From CALXVA01 sp944392465 (GTDB taxonomy: Bacteria; Bacillota; Clostridia; TANB77; CAG-508), in assembly GCA_963931155.1 (NCBI GenBank), contig OZ006978.1, positions 1,633,301-1,697,300 of the forward strand: a DNA stretch of 64,000 nt. Direction: 5' to 3'. A program made the position numbers and the translations under genes. The notes under the pieces were generated by a model. The model made no database searches. It was not told the origin of the DNA and worked only from the letters and a program-made list of their open reading frames with translations. Shown here piece by piece: positions 43,732 to 53,339 of this stretch; the first letter of the stretch is position 1; each line of letters starts with the position of its first letter.

Positions 43732-44313
43732 ATGAAAAAAATTTATATAGTACTAACACATACAGGTACTAATTTATCAAAAATTATTAAGAATTGGACA
43801 AAGGATGAATTTTCTCATGTGTCTATTGCTCTTGATGAAGATTTAGATCAAATGTATAGTTTTGGCAGACTTCACCCATATAATCCTGTATGGGCAGGTT
43901 TAGTTCATGAAAAGCAAAACGAAGGAACTTTTAAAAGATTTAAAAAAACAAAAGCTGCAATTTATTCTATAGAAGTAGATGATGAACAGTATGTAATAAT
44001 TAGAAATACAGTTTATAGTATGTATAAAAATAGAAAAAAATATAAATTCAACATTATTGGGTTGCTAGCAATTGGTTTTAACAAATCTGTTAAAAGGAAG
44101 AATTGGTTTTATTGCGCAGAGTTTGTAAAATATGTATTAGATACAGCTGGAGTTGAACTTGGACTTCCAGACAAAATGATAAGACCAGAGAACTTTAAAT
44201 ATATTGAAGATAAAGAACTTGAATATTATGGATTGTTTAGAAAATATAAAAAGGTTTCAGTACTTAGACAAATGATAGAACAAGCTGGATACAAGATTGC
44301 CAATAATCATTAA
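43732..44313 (+). CDS. Permuted NlpC/P60-like (YiiX-type) papain-fold protein
   Basis: A 193-residue cytoplasmic-looking protein. FSHVSIALD places a His at residue 29, and NWFYCAEFVKYVLDTAG places a Cys at residue 128. This His-before-Cys order is that of the circularly permuted NlpC/P60 or YiiX/YaeF class, whose members act as peptidases, amidases or acyltransferases. The fold assignment is from the motif order only. AAAAGGGAGTAAC precedes the ATG. No signal peptide. It is monocistronic, with a terminator following. Confidence 0.65.
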   Translation: MKKIYIVLTHTGTNLSKIIKNWTKDEFSHVSIALDEDLDQMYSFGRLHPYNPVWAGLVHEKQNEGTFKRFKKTKAAIYSIEVDDEQYVIIRNTVYSMYKNRKKYKFNIIGLLAIGFNKSVKRKNWFYCAEFVKYVLDTAGVELGLPDKMIRPENFKYIEDKELEYYGLFRKYKKVSVLRQMIEQAGYKIANNH

Positions 44314-44354
44314 TTTAACTTGTTTATATTAAGTCAAAAATTAATTTTAAAATA

Positions 44355-44403
44355 GAAAAGCCAAATTATTGAATTCTACATTCAACAGTTTGGCTTTTTC
44401 TTT
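44355..44403 (+). terminator. Terminator after the papain-fold gene
   Basis: GAAAAGCCAAA and TTGAAT pair with ATTCAA and TTTGGCTTTTT with a small internal bulge, ending in a T run. Confidence 0.85.
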
Positions 44404-44608
44404 TAGACTATCGTACATGGGCAAAATCTCCTTTTTGAAATTTAATATATTAAATTAGTATATGTTTTTGCTTGCAAAATATTCTTAACAATGTTGAATT
44501 TAATTAAAAATATCTAACAAAAATAAAAGAAACAAATCTACTTTATTATTATTAAAAAAAGATATAGCTAAATAATGACTAAATTGTGTTCTTTTCTTGA
44601 AAAAATAG

Positions 44609-44637
44609 TTGCTAATTTACACTTTTTAGTATATAAT
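44609..44637 (+). promoter_or_regulatory. Predicted promoter of the sortase operon
   Basis: TTGCTA (44609-44614), a 17-bp spacer and TATAAT (44632-44637), 38 bp before the first gene. Confidence 0.6.
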
Positions 44638-44675
44638 GTTGGTGTTTAAATATAAAAAAAAGGGGGTCATATAAA

Positions 44676-45629
44676 ATGGCTAAAAAAAGTAAAATTTTAA
44701 TTGCATTTTTATTAGCATTACTAGTACTTGCAAGTATTATACCAATTAAAAGTTTAGCAACAGAACCAACTAATTCAAATGATATTGTAGTTATAAAAGA
44801 AAATGACGACCAATATTTGATTTATGTTGAAGGATTACTAGATGAAGATTTTGAATTTGCATTTACTAAAGCTTTAAATGCAGACAACATGCACTATATA
44901 CCATCTATTAAAGATAATGATGGAAATAGTATAGCATATGTGGATTACACCACATTATCATACTTCTTTGAAGTAGAAGGAGATACATACATCGTAGTAA
45001 AAGATGCAGAAAATCAAGTGGTAGTAGACGGAGAAGTAATTACTATTGATAATGCTAGAACAGTGCAAGAATTAAAAACAATAGAAAATTTAACAAAATT
45101 AATTACAGTAGAGTCAAGTGCAGAAAATGAAAAAATTACAATAGATGGAGCAGAAGGCACAGATTATTATTATCAATTCTTTGTACCAGATTCTTCTGAA
45201 GAATATACTAAATTATTAAATTTGGTGGATAAGGTTTCTAAATTTAATGATAACACTGATTTATTTACTAAATTACAATCTTATACTCAATTAGAAAATG
45301 TGTATTGTACATTAGTATCTAAATTAAACAACGATGACTGGAAAAAAGCTGAAAATTTAGAAATTACAAAACCATATGGAGCAACTGAAGATGAACAATA
45401 TGTTTTATGGTTAAAAGACAGCAATGGAAATATTGATGTTCAATTTTTAACAGCATATGAAGAAGAAGTAACTTTAGTTGATGAAGTTCAAAAAACTGAA
45501 GAAGTTACAGTTGCCTTACCAGTTACATATGACAATATGACAGGACTATTTATCGCTTTAGCTGTTGTTGCTTTAGCAATAATCGTAATAGTAGCAATAA
45601 AAATAATTAGCAAAAGAAGAAGGGTATAA
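44676..45629 (+). CDS. Secreted surface protein with LPVT sorting-like C-terminus
   Basis: A 317-residue exported protein. It has a signal peptide (ILIAFLLALLVLASIIPIKSLA), a mixed extracytoplasmic domain of about 250 residues, and a C-terminus made of ALPVTYDNM, a hydrophobic helix (TGLFIALAVVALAIIVIVAI) and KIISKRRRV. LPVT followed by a helix and a positive tail has the form of a sortase signal, though Tyr replaces the usual Gly or Ala. It lies 3 bp before a sortase gene, so it is the likely substrate. AAAAAAAGGGGGTC precedes the ATG. Function otherwise unknown. Confidence 0.7.
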   Translation: MAKKSKILIAFLLALLVLASIIPIKSLATEPTNSNDIVVIKENDDQYLIYVEGLLDEDFEFAFTKALNADNMHYIPSIKDNDGNSIAYVDYTTLSYFFEVEGDTYIVVKDAENQVVVDGEVITIDNARTVQELKTIENLTKLITVESSAENEKITIDGAEGTDYYYQFFVPDSSEEYTKLLNLVDKVSKFNDNTDLFTKLQSYTQLENVYCTLVSKLNNDDWKKAENLEITKPYGATEDEQYVLWLKDSNGNIDVQFLTAYEEEVTLVDEVQKTEEVTVALPVTYDNMTGLFIALAVVALAIIVIVAIKIISKRRRV

Positions 45630-45632
45630 ATT

Positions 45633-46244
45633 ATGAGAACTTCTAAACATAGTGCAAACCAAACAAAGAAAATTAAATTTTCTAATATTTTACTTCTTAT
45701 TCTAATTATTGTTGCTATAGTTTTAATTGTTATAATAGGCATAAGATATGGTGAACGTAAAAAGAATGAAGATGCAGTAAAAGAAGTTGTTTCTCAAATT
45801 AACAGTAATGTACAAAATAAAGAAAATGATAGTTTCCCATATATCGAATATGAGGGATATCAAGTAATAGGTACAATTCAAATTTCTAAAATTAATATTG
45901 AATACCCGATTTTAATTGAAAGTAATGAAGAAACACTTGCTAAATCAATTGTAAGAGTTGGGGACGGCCTAGTAAACGGAATTGGCAACTTGACTTTGGC
46001 AGGGCATAATTATATTGATGGTTTAATGTTTGGAAAAATAGATGAATTAGAAAAAGATGATGAAATATCTATCTTGGATTTAAATGGAAACAAAGTAACA
46101 TATAAAATATTCGACAAATTCGTTACTACTCCAGATGATGTTTCTATCTTAGAGCCTGTTCAAGAGAACAAAAGAGAAGTGACTTTAATTACATGTATAA
46201 ATGGAAACAAAAACAGACTTATAATTAAAGCTAGAGAAATTTAG
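45633..46244 (+). CDS. Sortase (class D-like)
   Basis: A 203-residue transpeptidase. A basic lead and one N-terminal membrane helix (ILLLILIIVAIVLIVIIGI) are followed by the catalytic domain with His125 (LTLAGHNY), Cys188 (TLITCINGN) and Arg195 (NKNRLIIKAR), so the catalytic triad is complete. YPILIES and KITYKI-like VTYKIFDKF strands fit the sortase beta-barrel. It cuts sorting signals and joins the protein to the cell wall or to other subunits. It sits between the probable substrate and the giant repeat protein. Confidence 0.92.
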   Translation: MRTSKHSANQTKKIKFSNILLLILIIVAIVLIVIIGIRYGERKKNEDAVKEVVSQINSNVQNKENDSFPYIEYEGYQVIGTIQISKINIEYPILIESNEETLAKSIVRVGDGLVNGIGNLTLAGHNYIDGLMFGKIDELEKDDEISILDLNGNKVTYKIFDKFVTTPDDVSILEPVQENKREVTLITCINGNKNRLIIKAREI

Positions 46245-46288
46245 ATTTAAACTTAAGATAATTTAATCTAAAGGGGGTAAAAAGAATT

Positions 46289-49200
46289 ATGAAAAAGCAA
46301 ATGAGCTATAAAGCTAAAAGAAGTATGATTATATTAGCTGTTATTGCAGTTCTTGCAATTATTGCTTCTATTGGAACATATGCATTTATTAGTGGTAATG
46401 ATGAAACACAAGCGATGTCACAAACTAATGGAACAGCATCTGATAGAGCTGGACAAGAAGTAGAACAAGCACAACAAGGAGATAACCCAAGTGTTCAAGT
46501 ACAAAGCGAAGATAATCAAAATGATAATGAGCAACCAAGTAATGACAGAAACAATGAACAAATTGATGTAGCAAATACAAATAATGATAACAACAATGAT
46601 AATGATAACGATAACCAAACTACAACTAATGCTACAACTACAACAGACAATGGTACTCAAGGAACAACAAACAATCAAACTACAACAACTAATAATGATG
46701 GTGCAAACACACCAACACAAACAACTCAAACTGTTACTACAACAGATGAAGTTGAAACAACACAAATATTAGTAGGATTTAGAACAGCAAGTTTAAATAA
46801 TCAAGTACCAAGTGTGTCTGCAATAATACCAACTATAGAAACACCTGATGCAGATACAACAGCACCTGTATATAACAATATGGGTATATTTAACTGGACA
46901 AATGACAATGATGGAGATGAAGACAGAACTGAAGATGTTAAATATGCAACAAAAGGAAGTCATATAAGATTATTTGTATCATTCCCAGAAATGCTAGCAG
47001 TAAATCCAAAAGTTGATATTTATGGAAATGATGGTAAAGTTACAACATTTGACTTACAATACAGTACAGGAGCAAAATTCTACTATGTAGAATTTGACAT
47101 TACTGATGAAATGAATTTGCCAGAAGGAAAAATTAATTTTAGAGTATATGGATATGCTGATGCAGCTGGAAATGTAGGAGCAGATTTAACACAAGATGAT
47201 ACTCTTAGCAATGAATATCCATATGTAATATATGATGTAACAGCACCTGGAACAGGAAATCAATTCGAAGGATTTCCATTATATGTGTTAAGTTTAACAG
47301 ATGATGAATATAACCATCGTCAATATATAAATGATGGACAAACATTAAGAGTAGAAGCTAACTTTAACGAAAAGTTAGAAGAACTACCAGTACTAACAAT
47401 AGGAACTGGTGAAAACATTCAAACTGTAACATTTAGAGGCGGAAAGGAAACTAATGGCAGATATGTTTATGTTGCAGATATAAAAATTGATAATAGCATT
47501 TTAAAATTAAATGATGGGGACAGAGTAGAATTCAAAATTAATAATGTGTCTGACTTAGCTGGAAACACAGCAGAATTTAGTAATGAAGATGCAACAAAAT
47601 ATTATGTTGATGGTAATTTAAGATATGACCAAGTAACTTACGATAATACAGCGCCAGTAACTGATTATTTAGGAATTTTAAATGTAACACATCTAAGATT
47701 AAATAATAACGGAGCAAATGAAGTATTAGATCGTGCAACTAATGGAGATGAAGTTAGAGTTAATATAAGATTTGACGAAGCTTTAACTGTAGAACCAACA
47801 GTAAAACTTGGTGGAAATGAATATACAGCAAAATATAGTGAAGCAATATCTGGAAACTCAGGAAAATATTATTATTCAGTAGATATTAAACTTGAAGAGG
47901 AAATGGACTTAACAGATGGAGAAGAAATACCAATTGAAGTTTATGGATATGAAGATGCTGCAGGAAATGTTGGAAACACATTAAACAACGAAAATATTAA
48001 TACAAAATATGAAAAAGTAATATATGATATAACATCACCAGTTAGAACATCAGCTGATTTTTATGTAGTAGGAAAACATGATGAAACTTTAATAGTTGAA
48101 GTTAGTGACAATAAAAAAGAACAATATCAATTTGCAAAAAATGGTGATAAAATTGTTATGAATGCTCAATTTAAGGAAAAATTAGCAAACATACCAACAT
48201 TTGTCTTAATTGATAGTGCAGGAAATAGAATTAACTTAAATGAGCAAGGAGAAGTTTTAGATAGAGGATTAGACAAAAACACACATTGTTATTTATATCA
48301 AGCATCTTACATAATTGCTGAAGATGAAGCAAAATTAGTTGAAGGATTAATGACGATTAAAATAAGTAACATATATGACCAAGTTGGACTTGGAGAAGGA
48401 TATGTTATAACAAAACCTTCAAATAGTAGAATGATTTACTATGATATAACAAATCCTGAATTAAGAGTTAAAAATGATGAAGATTTAACTATTGGATATG
48501 AACCAAATTACAGCAAAATAAGCTTTAAATTACATGATAATATTGCAATAAAAGAATTGGAGATAAATGGAGAAGTAATACGTACATTTTCTGATAGAAT
48601 CATAACATGTAGTGATGCAAATTTTGATGGATTTGTAAAAGGTTATTTATCTCAAGGTGAAAATACAGTTGTATTAAGAGACTGGGCAGGAAATGAAGTA
48701 GAATACACATTTAACTATGACAATGAAGCTCCAAGAAGAAGTGCATTTAATTTGTTAGTATTTAATGATAATAATAATGATAAAGAATTTTATGCAAAAG
48801 TAGGAGATACGATACAAACATATATCTCATTTAATGAAAAATTAGCTCATAATCCTACATTTTATCTAATAGATGAAAATGGAGAACATTTAGTTGATGC
48901 AAGCTTAGTAACAGCAGAAGAACCAAACAAAGATGGAAAATATGTTTATCAAGTATTATATAAAGTAGAGGCAGATACTGAATTAGTTGATGGTGAAATA
49001 AAAGTAAGAGTAACAGATCTAGAAGATGTTTATGGAAATAAAATTCAGGATGAAACAGAGCCATCAAATGGTCATAAATTATATTTAGACACAAAATCTC
49101 CTGCAACAGGAGAAAAAGGATTTCCACTTTATGTTCTTACCCAAAGAGCTAATGGATACACAAGACCATATACAGTTATAAGAGATGGAGAAAAACTATA

Positions 49201-52200
49201 TATCGAAGCTAATTTTGATGAAAAACTAGCTCATAACCCACAAATCTCTTTAATAAGAAAAGATGGAACAGAAACAGATCCTGTGGAACTTCCATATATA
49301 GATAAAGTATATTCAAAATATAGATACTATGTAACACTTACAATTGATGCAAATGACTTACAATTAGAAAATGGTAATAGAATAAACTTTAAGATAACAA
49401 ATGTAGAAGATAAAGCAGGAAATATATCAGCATTTGATAATGAAGATGTTACTGAAATAAAATTAGATGATGGAAGAGAATATGGCCAAGTATATTATGA
49501 TAACAAAGCACCAGAATATAAAGTACTACGTGTTCACAATGATACACATTATAACAATGGTGGAGACTTAAATGTTGCTACAAATGGAGACAGTATTAGA
49601 TTTGGGGTTCAATTTGATGAAAAATTAGCTGTAGAGCCTACTTTAGTAATTGAAGGAAACGGACCAGAAGAAGCAAGAACATTTAAGATGATTAAATCAG
49701 ATATAGACTTAGAATATATAGCAGATGTAGAATTAACAAGTGAAATGGAATTACCACAAGGTGATATAAAATTCAAAATATATGGATATGAAGATTTAGC
49801 AGGAAATAGCATAGGCGTAGATAATGCATTAACAGAAGCTAATATAAACCATACAAAATATAATGGTGTTAAATATGATACAATAGCACCAGAATATCAA
49901 ACATTGGGTATATTGAATACTACAAATATGAATGAGAATGAAGACATAACAGTTGCAAAAGATGGAGATAATGTAAGAGTACTTATATGGTTCAAAGAAA
50001 AACTTGCTGTAGAACCTAAAATTTCAATATTAAATAAAGATGGAAATTATGTAGAATTAGAAAGTGGATGTAAATATAGTAATGATGGTAGAGAAAATGT
50101 TCATTATTATATAGCTAACTTTAAATTAACACCTGAAATGAATTTACCACAAGGTGAAATTAAATTTAAAATATACGGATTTGAAGATGTAGCAGGAAAT
50201 ACAGTTAGTGAAGAAAACGCACTAACAAATGAGAATATTAATCGTACTGACTATACAAAAGTAATTTATGATAGCATCTTTCCAGATAATTTTGTATACC
50301 AAGTTCGTATACAAAACAATACTGAAGGAAAAGTTGGAGATCCATCTTATGCAAAAGTTGGTGACAATGTTTGGGTATATGTAACTTTTAATGAAAAACT
50401 ATCAGTTAACCCAACAATGACTATAGCTGGTCAAAAAGTAACTACTTCATTACATGACTTTGGAGAAAGAGAAGATGGTTGTTGGTATACATATATCGGA
50501 ACTCTTCAAATGACAGAAGATATGGAAGAAGGACTAATTGAATTTACAATAAGTAATTATGTGGATTTAGCAGGAAATGTTGGTAAGGATTTAGATGCTA
50601 CAACTGATGGTTCTTCTATGACTTTTGATAAAACAGCACCAAAAGGATTGAGTTTTGAATATGATGAAAAACTTACTAACAGAGGTGTTACTGTAACACT
50701 AAAAACAAGTGAACCTATAACATTTGTTGATTCTGAAACATGGGACATGGAAAAAACAGAACAATGCATTTATACAAAATGGTACACTAATAATACAACA
50801 GAGAAAACAAAGGTTGTAAAATTTATAGATAGAGCTGGAAATGAAGGCGAAATAATTATTGAAGTTAACAATATTGATAGAGTTGATCCAGAAGTTGAAA
50901 TTAGTTATTCACCAGAAGGAGCAACAAATGGAGATGTTGTTGCAACACTAAAGGCAAATGAAAAAGTTACTATCGAAAACAGTGAAGGTTGGACAACAGA
51001 AGATGGTAAGATATATACAAAAACATATAAATCTAACACTATAGATAAAGTTATTGTAAAAGATATTGCAGGAAATGATACAGAAGTAACAGTTACTATT
51101 GATAATATAGATAGAGATGGACCCGTTATAACTCTAGATACAGATGATAAAATTTATATAGAAGTAGGAGATGAATTTGAAGTACCTATGGCATCTGCAG
51201 AAGACAAAGTAGAAGGCGTTTTATATGATAACAATTTAGAATTTGACCAAATAGACTGGTATGGAAATAATGGTGCTGAAGAATTTAAATTTAACAAAGT
51301 AGATACTAATAGAGAAGGACAATATAATATATTTTATAGATGTGAAGATTCACTAGGAAACAAATCAGAGAAAGTAATTAAAGTATATATAAGAGATTAT
51401 TCAAAAGTAACATATGATGAACCAATATATGAAACATTAGATAATGGTAATGTGTTAGTTAATATTAATGCAAATAAATTAATATATGCTCCTAGTGGTT
51501 GGATATTATCAGATGATGGAAAATCTATTTCTAAAGAATATACAGATAACACAGACTATTTAGGAGAAAGAGTTAAATTAGAAGGTGTAAATGGCTCTTC
51601 AAAGAACGTAATTATTAAGATCGACAACATAAAGAAAAATACTATTAACATTGGTACAGAAGAATCAATGTTACAACTTGCGAAAGACATAAACAATGGA
51701 ACATCATTTGCTGGAAAAACTATTAAACTAACAAAAAATATTAGTTTAGGCGGACAACAATGGACACCGATATATGCAGGAAATTTAAATGGAAATGGTA
51801 GTATGTTAGAAGGAGCTACAATTGATGGAAATGGTAATGCTATAAAAGGTTTGAATTCATCAAGAAATCCATATACACCAAATGGTTCAATAGATACACC
51901 ATATGGTAATGGATTTATTAGTGAAAATGCAGGAAATTTAACAATTAAAAATATAAAATTCTATGATACTACAATAATTGATCCAACTGCTAAAGATATT
52001 TTTACTAATGATCCTAATGATACTGACGGATATAAAGATGAATATGCACAACATTATGTTGGAACTGTTATAGGACATAATACAGGAAATGTTTCTATTG
52101 AAAATGTAACAGTTAAAAATTCACACTTAGAAAATAGTTGGCAATGTGGCGGATTAGTAGGATACTCAGATTCAGACATAACATTTAAAAATTGTAGTAT

Positions 52201-52471
52201 TGCAAATAGCTTTATAGGAGGACCAAATGCAACAGCAGGAACACTATTTGGATTAGGTGTTGTTAATATAACAGTGGAAAATTGTAAATCATATGATGTA
52301 AGTTTATACACAGATAGTTTAACTTGGGAAACAACAGCCAAGAAAGAAGGAAACTTCTGGGTAGGACATTTATATCATGATGGTTATGGCGGAAAACCAA
52401 CCAATACAAAATTAACAGTTACAAATAGCAGAGAAACAAATGTAACAGTTGCTGATAGTATTGAAAAGTAA
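46289..52471 (+). CDS. Giant Ig-repeat surface protein
   Basis: A 2060-residue exported protein. Residues 13-33 are a membrane anchor or signal (MIILAVIAVLAIIASIGTYA), followed by about 130 residues of Asn/Thr/Gln low complexity. From about residue 190 come roughly ten repeats of 100-130 residues with the pattern T-A-P-x-Y, then F-x-E-K-L-A-V-x-P, then V-x-G-Y/F-E-D-x-A-G-N, typical of bacterial Ig-like adhesin domains. Residues 1500-1800 are shorter Ig-like units, and the last 260 residues form a beta-helix-like region with GLUG-type motifs (YVGTVIGHNTGN; QCGGLVGYS). No LPxTG motif is present, so it is probably held by its N-terminus. AAAGGGGGTAAAAAG precedes the ATG. Likely adhesin; ligand unknown. 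Confidence 0.85.
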   Translation: MKKQMSYKAKRSMIILAVIAVLAIIASIGTYAFISGNDETQAMSQTNGTASDRAGQEVEQAQQGDNPSVQVQSEDNQNDNEQPSNDRNNEQIDVANTNNDNNNDNDNDNQTTTNATTTTDNGTQGTTNNQTTTTNNDGANTPTQTTQTVTTTDEVETTQILVGFRTASLNNQVPSVSAIIPTIETPDADTTAPVYNNMGIFNWTNDNDGDEDRTEDVKYATKGSHIRLFVSFPEMLAVNPKVDIYGNDGKVTTFDLQYSTGAKFYYVEFDITDEMNLPEGKINFRVYGYADAAGNVGADLTQDDTLSNEYPYVIYDVTAPGTGNQFEGFPLYVLSLTDDEYNHRQYINDGQTLRVEANFNEKLEELPVLTIGTGENIQTVTFRGGKETNGRYVYVADIKIDNSILKLNDGDRVEFKINNVSDLAGNTAEFSNEDATKYYVDGNLRYDQVTYDNTAPVTDYLGILNVTHLRLNNNGANEVLDRATNGDEVRVNIRFDEALTVEPTVKLGGNEYTAKYSEAISGNSGKYYYSVDIKLEEEMDLTDGEEIPIEVYGYEDAAGNVGNTLNNENINTKYEKVIYDITSPVRTSADFYVVGKHDETLIVEVSDNKKEQYQFAKNGDKIVMNAQFKEKLANIPTFVLIDSAGNRINLNEQGEVLDRGLDKNTHCYLYQASYIIAEDEAKLVEGLMTIKISNIYDQVGLGEGYVITKPSNSRMIYYDITNPELRVKNDEDLTIGYEPNYSKISFKLHDNIAIKELEINGEVIRTFSDRIITCSDANFDGFVKGYLSQGENTVVLRDWAGNEVEYTFNYDNEAPRRSAFNLLVFNDNNNDKEFYAKVGDTIQTYISFNEKLAHNPTFYLIDENGEHLVDASLVTAEEPNKDGKYVYQVLYKVEADTELVDGEIKVRVTDLEDVYGNKIQDETEPSNGHKLYLDTKSPATGEKGFPLYVLTQRANGYTRPYTVIRDGEKLYIEANFDEKLAHNPQISLIRKDGTETDPVELPYIDKVYSKYRYYVTLTIDANDLQLENGNRINFKITNVEDKAGNISAFDNEDVTEIKLDDGREYGQVYYDNKAPEYKVLRVHNDTHYNNGGDLNVATNGDSIRFGVQFDEKLAVEPTLVIEGNGPEEARTFKMIKSDIDLEYIADVELTSEMELPQGDIKFKIYGYEDLAGNSIGVDNALTEANINHTKYNGVKYDTIAPEYQTLGILNTTNMNENEDITVAKDGDNVRVLIWFKEKLAVEPKISILNKDGNYVELESGCKYSNDGRENVHYYIANFKLTPEMNLPQGEIKFKIYGFEDVAGNTVSEENALTNENINRTDYTKVIYDSIFPDNFVYQVRIQNNTEGKVGDPSYAKVGDNVWVYVTFNEKLSVNPTMTIAGQKVTTSLHDFGEREDGCWYTYIGTLQMTEDMEEGLIEFTISNYVDLAGNVGKDLDATTDGSSMTFDKTAPKGLSFEYDEKLTNRGVTVTLKTSEPITFVDSETWDMEKTEQCIYTKWYTNNTTEKTKVVKFIDRAGNEGEIIIEVNNIDRVDPEVEISYSPEGATNGDVVATLKANEKVTIENSEGWTTEDGKIYTKTYKSNTIDKVIVKDIAGNDTEVTVTIDNIDRDGPVITLDTDDKIYIEVGDEFEVPMASAEDKVEGVLYDNNLEFDQIDWYGNNGAEEFKFNKVDTNREGQYNIFYRCEDSLGNKSEKVIKVYIRDYSKVTYDEPIYETLDNGNVLVNINANKLIYAPSGWILSDDGKSISKEYTDNTDYLGERVKLEGVNGSSKNVIIKIDNIKKNTINIGTEESMLQLAKDINNGTSFAGKTIKLTKNISLGGQQWTPIYAGNLNGNGSMLEGATIDGNGNAIKGLNSSRNPYTPNGSIDTPYGNGFISENAGNLTIKNIKFYDTTIIDPTAKDIFTNDPNDTDGYKDEYAQHYVGTVIGHNTGNVSIENVTVKNSHLENSWQCGGLVGYSDSDITFKNCSIANSFIGGPNATAGTLFGLGVVNITVENCKSYDVSLYTDSLTWETTAKKEGNFWVGHLYHDGYGGKPTNTKLTVTNSRETNVTVADSIEK
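46850..50640 (+). repeat. Tandem Ig-like repeat region of the giant surface protein
   Basis: Ten or so units of 300-400 bp that begin near 46860, 47240, 47650, 48040, 48450, 48730, 49100, 49510, 49890 and 50280. Each encodes a T/S-A-P start, an F-x-E-K-L strand and an A-G-N turn. Units differ enough that slippage is unlikely, but assembly collapse is still possible. Confidence 0.75.
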
Positions 52472-52511
52472 GATATTAACAAATATTTAAAGCAAGAATT
52501 TAATAGTTAAT

Positions 52512-52550
52512 TATTAAAAGGTAGAAAATAAATTCTTTCTACCTTTTAAT
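52512..52550 (+). terminator. Terminator of the sortase operon
   Basis: ATTAAAAGGTAGAAA pairs with TTTCTACCTTTTAAT. The stem is nearly perfect. The T run is short, so termination may be partial. Confidence 0.65.
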
Positions 52551-52637
52551 AGAATTTAAATATTCTCCATTAATCAAGATTTTATTAAATTTCATGTTAA
52601 ATAACATTAAACAGTTAAAGTGAAGGAGAGAGTTAAC

Positions 52638-53240
52638 ATGGCAAAAAGATATAAGGAAAAAGATAAGAAGAAGGTAAATAAATCGAAAATTATTTTGTTA
52701 TGCATTGTTTTAATAGTTATTATTTGTATTGTATTTTTCTGGAATGGTAGTTCAAATCAGAATAGTCCAGATGATATTACAGAAACAATGACTGGAAATG
52801 CAGAGCTTGAAGATGAATTACTAGAGACTGCTACAGAGAAAATCAAAAAAGATAATACTACACTTTCTTCAGATTTACTCAACCCCGAAGAAATCTGTAA
52901 TGAAATTAAAATAATATCAAATGATAAAATTGGTGATGGATATATTGTAAAAATAAATTATCAATTAAAAACATTGGATGAAGGAAATTTGTTTTTATAT
53001 TATAAATTAGAAGGTAAAAACGTTATTCTAATAAAAGTGGACATTACCAGTAAGCAAATACAATCTATTTCCAAATATGAAAAAGATGATTTGAATGATA
53101 AAACGGAAATCAAAGAGAATTTAAAGGAAAATATTAGAGATTATTATGAAAAATATAAAAATGAGCTTTTAGAGTCAGACGAAAGAGTTAATATATCAAT
53201 CACAGATAGAGATATAATGTTGAATATTGTTTTAGTATAG
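52638..53240 (+). CDS. Small anchored envelope protein
   Basis: A 200-residue protein: a strongly basic lead (MAKRYKEKDKKKVNKSK), a membrane helix (IILLCIVLIVIICIVFFW, about 18-35) and an exported, charged domain with no recognised family. TGAAGGAGAGAG precedes ATG 52638; a GTG at 52620 overlaps that site and is rejected. The C-terminus (RVNISITDRDIMLNIVLV) looks like a beta strand pair. Function unknown. Confidence 0.6.
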   Translation: MAKRYKEKDKKKVNKSKIILLCIVLIVIICIVFFWNGSSNQNSPDDITETMTGNAELEDELLETATEKIKKDNTTLSSDLLNPEEICNEIKIISNDKIGDGYIVKINYQLKTLDEGNLFLYYKLEGKNVILIKVDITSKQIQSISKYEKDDLNDKTEIKENLKENIRDYYEKYKNELLESDERVNISITDRDIMLNIVLV

Positions 53241-53277
53241 AGCATATTTTTCTAAAAAAATATATTATTTAATTTAC

Positions 53278-53306
53278 TTGCTTTAAAATACTAACTGTAA
53301 TATAAT
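53278..53306 (+). promoter_or_regulatory. Predicted promoter of the HELIH protease gene
   Basis: TTGCTT (53278-53283), a 17-bp spacer and TATAAT (53301-53306), 33 bp before the TTG start. Confidence 0.5.
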
Positions 53307-53339
53307 GTAGAAGAAAATAAAATCTTGGAGGATGAAGAT

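Larger units (their letters stand above)
44314..44675 (+). other. Intergenic region with terminator and promoter
   Basis: No gene is seen in these 362 bp. They hold the terminator of the papain-fold gene (44355-44403) and the promoter of the sortase operon (44609-44637). The middle is plain AT-rich sequence. Confidence 0.8.

Noticed and set aside
46584..46772. Small frame in the low-complexity part of the giant surface protein
   Set aside because: It is a shadow of the Asn/Thr-rich coding repeats, with no ribosome binding site.
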